Shown: in pieces, positions 32,635 through 38,402 of the stretch
How positions within the stretch are numbered: the first letter of the stretch is position 1
How the letters are laid out: every line of letters starts with the position of its first letter
Assembly: GCA_903970405.1 (NCBI GenBank)
Contig: CAJCIT010000102.1
Location: 1 to 44,544 of the forward strand
Length of the DNA stretch: 44,544 bases
DNA from: Acidobacteriaceae bacterium
GTDB lineage: Bacteria > Acidobacteriota > Terriglobia > Bryobacterales > Bryobacteraceae
Direction: 5' to 3'
Translations under genes and position numbers: made by a program
The notes under the pieces: model-generated
Told to the model about the DNA's origin: nothing
Database searches by the model: none
What the model saw: only the letters and a program-made list of their open reading frames with translations

Positions 32635-34074
32635 ATGGCCGTTGAACGCGAACGCATTCGTGCCCTGAACTCAGCCCCGCTACGCAAGGATAGCGCTCAG
32701 TACGTCATCTACTGGGCGCAGATGAACCGCCGCGTCGAGTCCAATCACGGCCTGCTCCACGCCATCGAAATCGCCGACCGCCTGGGCTTGCCGGTCCTTT
32801 ATTACGAGGGACTTACCTGTTCCTACCCCCATGCCAACCTCCGCCTGCATACCTTCATCCTGGAAGGCGTGCCGGATACTGAATGCCGTCTCAAGAAACT
32901 TGGCATCGGCTACGTTTTTTCGCTGCGCCGCCGGACAGCCGATCGGAACGACACGCTGTACCGGCTCGCCAAACACGCAGCCGCCGTTGTCACCGATGAC
33001 TACCCTACCTTCATCGCCCGCACCCACAATACCCGGGTTCCGGCGAAGCTGGACATCCCGTACATCGCGGTGGATTCAAGCTGCATCGTACCCATGTCCG
33101 TGATGGCGAAACGCGAGTATGCAGCCTATACCATCAGGCCGAAGATTCATCGCGAGCTGAAGACATATCTCAAAGCGGCCGGCCCCATTCGCCCAAAGCA
33201 TAAATGGCCGGCTAGCCACCAGCCGGAGATGCAGGCGATGCACACCACTGTGGAGCGCGGCGCGATTCCGCAACTGGCCGCGAGTTGCGAGATTGACCAC
33301 TCCATCAAGCCCTCGCCCACCTTCACCGGAGGCCGCGATGCCGCGGAAAAGCGCCTCCAGTACTTCCTCAAACATAACTTGCATCGCTACGCAAAAGGGC
33401 GCAATGAACCCAGCGAACAGGCCACGTCGCGCATGAGTCCGTACCTGCACTTCGGCCACATTTCGCCGCTTGAGATTGCGCTGGCCGTGGAAGAACACGC
33501 CGCCCAGCACAACCTGAACGCCGCCGAATACCTGGAAGAGCTGATTGTGCGGCGTGAGCTCGCCTTCAACTACGCGCGCTTTGTGGACAACCCTCAAAGT
33601 TTGGGAAACCTGCCCGAGTGGTGTCAAAAGGTCATGGAGAAACACTCGAAAGACAAGCGCGATCCTGAGTATTCACCCGAACAACTGGAGCGCGCCGAGA
33701 CACACGATGAACTCTGGAATGCCACTCAGAAAGAGATGCTTCATCGCGGTATCATCCACGGCTACTACCGCATGTATTGGGGCAAGAAGATTCTGGAATG
33801 GTCGCCGACGTTCCAAGGCGCGGTGGACACCATGGTGGAGATTCATGAGAAATACGCGCTGGACGGCCGCGACCCGAATACGTTCACGAACATTCTCTGG
33901 TGTTTCGGCCTCCATGACCGTCCGTGGTTTGAGCGCCCCGTTTTCGGCGCGCTTCGCTATATGTCGCTGGACGGAATGAAGCGCAAAACGAACACCCGCG
34001 CGTACATCGATGAAATCCGGTACCTGGAAACCACCGGGAAGGATCCGGCTGCGAATTACCGGCCGCAGGCATAA
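32635..34074 (+). CDS. phr: Class II CPD photolyase (deoxyribodipyrimidine photo-lyase)
   Basis: 479 residues. It repairs UV-made cyclobutane pyrimidine dimers using light and FAD. Class II features are an N-terminal Rossmann half (YVIYWAQMNRRVESNHGLLH) and the C-terminal FAD-binding half with RYAKGRNEPSEQATSRMSPY, HFGHISPLEIAL, IHGYYRMYWGKKILEWS and DGRDPNTFTNILWCFGLHDR. The ending VFGALRYMSLDGMKRKTNT is also typical. It stands alone between the small secreted protein and the mobile region, and no SOS-type site was recognised. Confidence 0.95.
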   Translation: MAVERERIRALNSAPLRKDSAQYVIYWAQMNRRVESNHGLLHAIEIADRLGLPVLYYEGLTCSYPHANLRLHTFILEGVPDTECRLKKLGIGYVFSLRRRTADRNDTLYRLAKHAAAVVTDDYPTFIARTHNTRVPAKLDIPYIAVDSSCIVPMSVMAKREYAAYTIRPKIHRELKTYLKAAGPIRPKHKWPASHQPEMQAMHTTVERGAIPQLAASCEIDHSIKPSPTFTGGRDAAEKRLQYFLKHNLHRYAKGRNEPSEQATSRMSPYLHFGHISPLEIALAVEEHAAQHNLNAAEYLEELIVRRELAFNYARFVDNPQSLGNLPEWCQKVMEKHSKDKRDPEYSPEQLERAETHDELWNATQKEMLHRGIIHGYYRMYWGKKILEWSPTFQGAVDTMVEIHEKYALDGRDPNTFTNILWCFGLHDRPWFERPVFGALRYMSLDGMKRKTNTRAYIDEIRYLETTGKDPAANYRPQA

Positions 34075-34300
34075 CGGCCTGCCCTGCACCCGGCTACGAA
34101 ACGAATTGTTCGGGTGAGTGCGGGCGTCAAATTCGAGCACACGGAAGGGCCGGCGGATGAAAATACGTGATTTTCGGCATCGATTGTGGGCGTTCTGGCG
34201 TTCGTCTAGCTAGCTATGCAGGATAGCGGGGGCGGCTGGATGTCCGCGAACGGGCGTAAGTTATTCAGGCACAGTCATTTTGGGCGCAGGTTTGCATTCG
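34075..34300. other. Gene-free spacer before mobile region
   Basis: No convincing gene. A short AAAAT/ATTTT inverted repeat around 34160-34174 could be a weak terminator for the photolyase gene. The right end leads into the repeat array. Confidence 0.4.
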
Positions 34301-34310
34301 TGAATACAGG

Positions 34311-34327
34311 GGAATACAGGGACGGAG
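34311..34327 (+). repeat. Single 17-bp RAYT-end repeat beside IS end
   Basis: One copy of GGAATACAGGGACGGAG, preceded by a partial copy (GAATACAGG, 34302-34310) and followed after AGA by the IS3-type end at 34331. It is identical to the units of the array at 34401-34468 and to the left ends of the RAYT element copies. Confidence 0.85.
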
Positions 34328-34330
34328 AGA

Positions 34331-34355
34331 TGGAGTGCGCCCCAAAAGTGAGACA
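34331..34355 (+). repeat. IS3-type terminal sequence, copy 1
   Basis: TGGAGTGCGCCCCAAAAGTG followed by AGACA has the form of the left terminal inverted repeat of IS3-family elements (TG...CCCCAAAAGT.AGACA). It is almost identical to the sequence at 34480-34504. No transposase reading frame follows this copy before the repeat array, so it is an orphan end. Confidence 0.6.
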
Positions 34356-34400
34356 CCGTAACCCGGGACAGTTTTTCAGCGAATGGAGAACTGAACGGAG

Positions 34401-34468
34401 GGAATACAGGGACGGAGGGAATACAGGGACGGAGGGAATACAGGGACGGAGGGAATACAGGGACGGAG
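34401..34468 (+). repeat. Tandem array of four perfect 17-bp repeats
   Basis: The unit GGAATACAGGGACGGAG occurs four times head to tail with no spacer, beginning at 34401, 34418, 34435 and 34452, and is followed by AGACATGGCCC. The same unit plus AGACATGGCCC forms the left end of both RAYT-related elements (34653 and 37440). There are no unique spacers, so it is not a CRISPR array. It is best read as amplified transposon-end or REP-like sequence. Confidence 0.92.
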
Positions 34469-34479
34469 AGACATGGCCC

Positions 34480-34504
34480 TGGAGTGCACCCCAAAAGTGA
34501 GACA
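34480..34504 (+). repeat. IS3-type left terminal sequence, copy 2
   Basis: TGGAGTGCACCCCAAAAGTG followed by AGACA differs from copy 1 by one base in the first 25. It is followed 39 bases later by the ATG of an OrfA fragment, the normal IS3 layout. It directly abuts the last RAYT-end repeat (AGACATGGCCC). Confidence 0.68.
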
Positions 34505-34543
34505 GCAAGTTAAGGGGCTAAATTCATTGAATGGAGAATCTCA

Positions 34544-34652
34544 ATGGAGTTGGCTCGACGAATTTACAGCCGCGAGTTGAAGATCGCGGCGATACGCGAA
34601 ATCGATAGCGGCCGCAGCGTGGCCGAAGTAGCCCGGCAGTTGGAGCTGTGCA
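34544..34652 (+). pseudogene. IS3-family transposase OrfA, 5' fragment
   Basis: About 36 codons, MELARRIYSRELKIAAIREI then DSGRSVAEVARQLEL, match the N-terminal helix-turn-helix of IS3/IS911 OrfA (HTH_Tnp_1). A GGAG ribosome site lies upstream. The reading is cut after LELC by the left end of the 426-bp RAYT derivative, and the frame then stops at 34735 in foreign sequence. OrfB and the right end of the IS are absent. Confidence 0.82.
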
Positions 34653-35078
34653 GGAATACAGGGACGGAGAGACATGGCCCCCAATTGAGCAATGGCATGT
34701 GGCGGGCCAATCCTGGCTCGCGCCTCGGCGTGTAGGTACGCAAGTGGCCTCACCGGCCGGTTATAGCTGCGGAAGCATCCGGTTTACGTCCGCCCTTGCG
34801 GGGAGCGAGCGGGCGGCCAAGCTCCTCTTCCAAGCGGTCGACGAACTCGGGACTGCCCACCGGCCCGGCCGGTGAACGTCCCACGCTGCACGGCTCGTAT
34901 GGCAACCAACTCCTCGGGCTCGGCCAGCGGCGAAGTCCATCTCGAAACGCCGCCGGCGCGCGTTGAGATAGAGTGCATAGCGGCCATGGGCGTGGGTAGC
35001 GCGCGCGAATCTAGCCATATGCCAGGATAGTGCCGTGCCGGCGGATTTCCTTTCCGGGGCCATATCTCTCCGTCCCTG
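34653..35078 (-). mobile_element. Non-autonomous, internally deleted RAYT-element derivative with terminal inverted repeats
   Basis: The left end GGAATACAGGGACGGAG + AGACATGGCCCCC and about 260 following bases are nearly identical to 37440-37738. The sequence then jumps to the equivalent of about 37950-37990 and jumps again to about 38206-38271, so two internal blocks of roughly 210-220 bases each are missing. The outer arms, CAGGGACGGAGAGACATGGC(C) at 34659-34679 and its reverse complement at 35058-35078, pair over 21 bp with one mismatch. This is the structure of a MITE-like element mobilised by a related transposase. It joins an IS3 OrfA stub on the left to a ParB-like gene on the right. 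Confidence 0.78.
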
Positions 35079-35594
35079 CTTTGCCGCCCGAACTTCGACC
35101 ACGCTAAATTCGTGCCTGCACTTGGGGCAGAGGATAACTTCGAGCTCCTGCTTGCGATCGCCCTCGCCGGAACCATGGGCAGCAGACTGTTCTTCCTCTC
35201 CGGCCCCGCCGAAACCAAGATCTTCCTCGCTGAAGCCCCACGCCACAAGGTCGCGTGTGTCGTATTGATTCGCCAGGATGTCAAAATCAAACGCCCCGGC
35301 AACATTCTTGTTGAGCCTTACGCAGAGTTCCTGGACTTCCTTTTCATCTAAGAGGCGGTCCGGAACGTAAACCTCGACCTTCGCCTCTTTGCCCTTAATG
35401 CGCTTGAGCGCTTGCACGCGGGCATGCCCGCCAATGATGGTGTCGTCGCGGTTGATGACGATGGGCTCTGCAAGCCCGAACAATTCCAGGCTCTTGATGA
35501 GGTCGTTCAGGCCTTTCTCAGTGATGCGGCGCGGATTCAGCTCATACGCCTTCAACTCGACGAGCTTGCGCGTCTCGACGCTCCACTTAATCAC
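34761..35594 (-). CDS. ParB-like (phage type) protein with transposon-derived C-terminus
   Basis: 277 residues in total. Residues 1-125 are a ParB/Sulfiredoxin-like domain as found in phage and DNA-methylase-linked proteins: LVELKAYELNPRRITEKGLN, ELFGLAEPIVINRDDTIIGG, GHARVQALKRIKG, VPDRLLDEKEVQELCVRLNK, and ...FDFDILANQYDTRDLVAWGF. A C-x2-C zinc half-knuckle (CPKCRHEF) lies near 156-163. From about residue 173 (AAKQGRRD) the protein reads through the inverted repeat into the RAYT derivative. Its last 100 residues are thus transposon sequence, including WHMARFARA from the dead transposase start. The native end was probably close to the junction. It may still be functional. Confidence 0.75.
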   Translation of the reverse strand: MIKWSVETRKLVELKAYELNPRRITEKGLNDLIKSLELFGLAEPIVINRDDTIIGGHARVQALKRIKGKEAKVEVYVPDRLLDEKEVQELCVRLNKNVAGAFDFDILANQYDTRDLVAWGFSEEDLGFGGAGEEEQSAAHGSGEGDRKQELEVILCPKCRHEFSVVEVRAAKQGRRDMAPERKSAGTALSWHMARFARATHAHGRYALYLNARRRRFEMDFAAGRARGVGCHTSRAAWDVHRPGRWAVPSSSTAWKRSLAARSLPARADVNRMLPQL

Positions 35595-35750
35595 GCGATA
35601 CCTATTGGCTAGAATTTGGCGGGAACGGGCGAATCGCCGGGCGAGGGTGGAATTTCGATCGCGCGCATTACCATTTGCAGCGATACCGCTAAAAACGAGC
35701 CCACCCCCTCATCACACCACAAAGTGTTAAAATTTTCAAGGATTTGCACT

Positions 35751-36899
35751 ATGGATGGATTGGTTTCCTTTCTTCAACATCCGTTTGTCGGATTCCTGCT
35801 GAAACTCTTTGCGGGCATTGCCGCCGCACTTTTCGGCATATTGGGCCTCGGCAGGGATGTCAGGAACAAGGACGATATAAAGCTCACACCCAAGGGCAGA
35901 GTGGCACTGATCGGCATCATCGTAGCTGGGACACTTGGATCGGGCTCCGTGATTTACGACTACTTCAGCGCGGAGCGGACAGCCGCAGATGAAAAACTGA
36001 AGAGCGAGAGGCTTCTGCAATCCGTACAGCGGGGTCTTTACCCGTTCAAGGGAATGCGGACCGATTTCACTCTATATTTCACGAAAGATTTTGAGGGGCT
36101 CACGGAATACAAACACCTGGTCCGCTCCGAGGTAATGAAAGATCCGCAGTGTAAACACTCGAATCGGTACTGCTATGGTTCCGGTGCCGACGGCGTCTAT
36201 CTGTACAGTATTGACCCAAAATCTCCGATTTTCCCCAAACCTGGAAGCCCAGTAAGAACAGTACTTGAACATGTCGGACTGTATGTACAGCCGTTCAAGA
36301 GGGTTCAGGATCCGGCTGCTGGTGCGAACGTATTCAAGTTTTCTCCATTCGATGGCTTCGCCGTTGGCGTATCCGATCCTCAAACCGAGCAATGGTCATT
36401 GCAATACGACATTAAGAGTGATTTCGTCGCTCTTGATGTCCGAGACGTAAAGGTGCCAGATGATTCGCTGAACAAGACCGGAGTGTTATCGCTCGTCGAT
36501 ATCATACCGGGAGCAATGATATCCGGACCGACCGAGCTTGGTGTTAACCAGATGTGCGATACGCTTCATTTAGTTCCTGCCGATTGCCGACAATATATTG
36601 AGCAGCCGCTTTACGGGGGAATGAAGATCGAGGTCGCCTATTTCAAGTTTCCGTATCCCAAATCGTATACCTTCGGGCTTCAAAATGAATTGCATTGCCA
36701 ATCAGTCCCGACACAGCTCATCGGGTCATTCTTCCCGCACGATATCGATGCTTCGAATTTTCTGAATGAAGTCGGAGGAAGCACTTCCGACGACGATAAG
36801 AAATTACTATGCGAGGGAATGGCGCGTTATCAGAATGGAGAGCGCTACGACCAACCGAAGGAATTAAGCCCGCAGTCGAAACTCAAGAGACACGAATAG
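35751..36899 (+). CDS. Membrane-anchored protein of unknown function (lower GC orphan)
   Basis: 382 residues from the ATG at 35751 with AAGGA about 9 bases upstream; the frame is open to 35616 but those codons are unlikely. Two transmembrane helices lie near the N-terminus (HPFVGFLLKLFAGIAAALFG and VALIGIIVAGTLGSGSVIYD). A coiled segment and then a large soluble domain of about 280 residues with several Cys (CKHSNRYCYG, MCDTLHLVPADC) follow. No family is recognised. Base composition is visibly less GC-rich than that of surrounding genes, and it sits between two transposon-damaged minus-strand genes, which suggests horizontal origin. Confidence 0.75.
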   Translation: MDGLVSFLQHPFVGFLLKLFAGIAAALFGILGLGRDVRNKDDIKLTPKGRVALIGIIVAGTLGSGSVIYDYFSAERTAADEKLKSERLLQSVQRGLYPFKGMRTDFTLYFTKDFEGLTEYKHLVRSEVMKDPQCKHSNRYCYGSGADGVYLYSIDPKSPIFPKPGSPVRTVLEHVGLYVQPFKRVQDPAAGANVFKFSPFDGFAVGVSDPQTEQWSLQYDIKSDFVALDVRDVKVPDDSLNKTGVLSLVDIIPGAMISGPTELGVNQMCDTLHLVPADCRQYIEQPLYGGMKIEVAYFKFPYPKSYTFGLQNELHCQSVPTQLIGSFFPHDIDASNFLNEVGGSTSDDDKKLLCEGMARYQNGERYDQPKELSPQSKLKRHE

Positions 36900-36959
36900 C
36901 GAGTCAGTAAGCGCATTCTACAGAATCCATTCGGAAGTGCAAGTGAAAAGATAAAGAGC

Positions 36960-37430
36960 TTATAACTTTTCCAGACGCTTCTTCTCGGCCTCAATCCTTT
37001 CCTGAAGAGTCTTGCGCACGTCCGCGATCACCTTTTCGACGTTCTCCAGCGCATTCTGAATGTTTGGAGCCAGGCTGAATAACAGGCTGTATTCCTGCTC
37101 ATTGAGATATTTCCCGTCGATGTCAGCCTCGGTGAAGCAGACGATGTTGACGAGCTTCCACTGATTGCGTCCGCCGGATGTCGCCATCATCGTGCGCATG
37201 AGGTTCGCGTAAATGGTGCCAGCGTCCATCTCGGAATCGCCTTCGCCAGTGGCGTTATAGCGATGGCCGCTCAGCTTTGACACGGCGCAGTCGCGGTAAT
37301 TGCGAACGCGCTTGGCTATCTCGTGATGCTGGTCCTCAATGATGCCCCGTCGCAGGCATTCGTCCATGGGATGCTTGCTGCGCACGAGGATACTGCCCTT
37401 GTTGTATTCAGCCCGCCCTCGCTCCACCAT
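36960..37430 (-). CDS. Unknown protein, 5' end abutting a RAYT insertion
   Basis: From the internal ATG at 37430 it has 156 residues: MVERGRAEYNKGSILVRSKH, PMDECLRRGIIEDQHHEIAK, MATSGGRNQWKLVNIVCFTE, and a Lys/Glu-rich C-terminal helix (VIADVRKTLQERIEAEKKRL). The open frame continues upstream to 37532, but those codons lie in the RAYT element. The insertion may have removed the native promoter and first codons. The pattern 'RG...HP.D.CLRRGII...Q' is reminiscent of small phage proteins. With the nearby ParB gene it could be a prophage remnant; not recognised with confidence. Confidence 0.6.
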   Translation of the reverse strand: MVERGRAEYNKGSILVRSKHPMDECLRRGIIEDQHHEIAKRVRNYRDCAVSKLSGHRYNATGEGDSEMDAGTIYANLMRTMMATSGGRNQWKLVNIVCFTEADIDGKYLNEQEYSLLFSLAPNIQNALENVEKVIADVRKTLQERIEAEKKRLEKL

Positions 37431-37439
37431 CGCGTCGGG

Positions 37440-38271
37440 GGAATACAGGGACGGAGAGACATGGCCCCCAATTGAGCAATGGCATGTGGCGGGAGCCAAT
37501 CCCGGCTCGCGCCTCGGCGTGTAGGTACGCAAGTGGCCTCACCGGCCGGTTATAGCTGCGGAAGCATCCGGTTTACGTCCGCCCTTGCGGGGAGCGAGCG
37601 GACGGCCAAGCTCCTCTTCCAAGCGGTCGACGAACTCGGGACTGCCCACCGGCCGGCCGGTGAAAGTGCCACGCTGCAAGGCTCGTATAGCAACCAGTTC
37701 CTCGGGCTCGGCCAGCAGCGAAGTCCATCTCGAAACGCCCCCGGCTTCAGCGTGAAACCGCCAGTCGAGCCACGGGGACAGGGTACCGATGCCCAGGTGT
37801 GCCGCGGCGCTAGACCATGGGTACTGCTCGGGCCGTTCCACCAGACCGGCACGGACGGGGTTCCGTTCGCAATATCGCAGCGCGACCCCGACGTGCCGCT
37901 CGTCGAGAGCACAAGAGTAGAAACGGTTTTGCCAAAGATGACCCACACGGCGGCGGCGTGCGTTGAGATAGAGCGCATATCGGCCATGGGTGCGACGTAG
38001 AGCGACGGCGAGGGAGGCGGGTTCGTCTGGGACGACCACCAAATGAACGTGGTTGCTCATCAAACAATACGAGAGAATTCGCAGCCGGGCCTGCTCCGAG
38101 TACGCCTGGAGGCAGTCCAGATACGTATCGCGGTCGGAGTCGGTAAAGAAGACGCGCTGGCGGTCGATGCCGCGTTGGGTGACGTGATGCGCCACCCCCA
38201 CCGCTGCAGCGCGTGCGAATCGAGCCATATGCCAGGATAGTGCAGTGCCGGGCGGATTTCCCTCCCGGGGC
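37440..38271 (-). mobile_element. Full-length RAYT (REP-associated tyrosine transposase) element
   Basis: Bounded on the left by GGAATACAGGGACGGAG + AGACATGGCCCCC and on the right near CCGGGGC at 38266-38271, where identity with the derivative at 34653-35078 stops. It carries the intact transposase below. The matching inverted arm seen at the right of the derivative is absent here, so the right boundary is approximate. Confidence 0.75.
37539..38228 (-). CDS. REP-associated tyrosine transposase (Y1, IS200-like)
   Basis: 229 residues from the ATG at 38228 (MARFARAAAVGVAHHVTQRG). Y1-transposase features are VAHHVTQRGIDRQRVFFTD, the metal-binding H60-V-H62 in SYCLMSNHVHLVVVP, HLWQNRFYSCALD, and the nucleophile-region RYCERNPVRAGLV with Y119 as candidate catalytic Tyr, then EQYPWSSAAAH. 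Such single-copy transposases nick hairpin REP sequences via a 5'-phosphotyrosine. All key parts are present, so the enzyme may be active and could act on the tandem 17-bp ends and on the deleted copy nearby. Confidence 0.9.
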   Translation of the reverse strand: MARFARAAAVGVAHHVTQRGIDRQRVFFTDSDRDTYLDCLQAYSEQARLRILSYCLMSNHVHLVVVPDEPASLAVALRRTHGRYALYLNARRRRVGHLWQNRFYSCALDERHVGVALRYCERNPVRAGLVERPEQYPWSSAAAHLGIGTLSPWLDWRFHAEAGGVSRWTSLLAEPEELVAIRALQRGTFTGRPVGSPEFVDRLEEELGRPLAPRKGGRKPDASAAITGR

Positions 38272-38402
38272 AACTCACTTGGGAACAGTCTTCTCAGAAG
38301 TTGGATGTGGATCTTGCGGAGCTGATTGGCATTTGTGTGAACAGTGAAGAACTGACTCTTAGATTCGCGAACACCTCAGGGCTACCCAGGGTAGTTGCGA
38401 GA

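Noticed and set aside
34401-34468. CRISPR array
   Set aside because: Units are contiguous with no spacers and no cas genes; they equal the ends of the RAYT elements.
34261-34508. Minus-strand repetitive open frames (Ser/Pro/Tyr/Leu repeats)
   Set aside because: They are translations of the 17-bp tandem repeat, with no ribosome site and no independent protein features.
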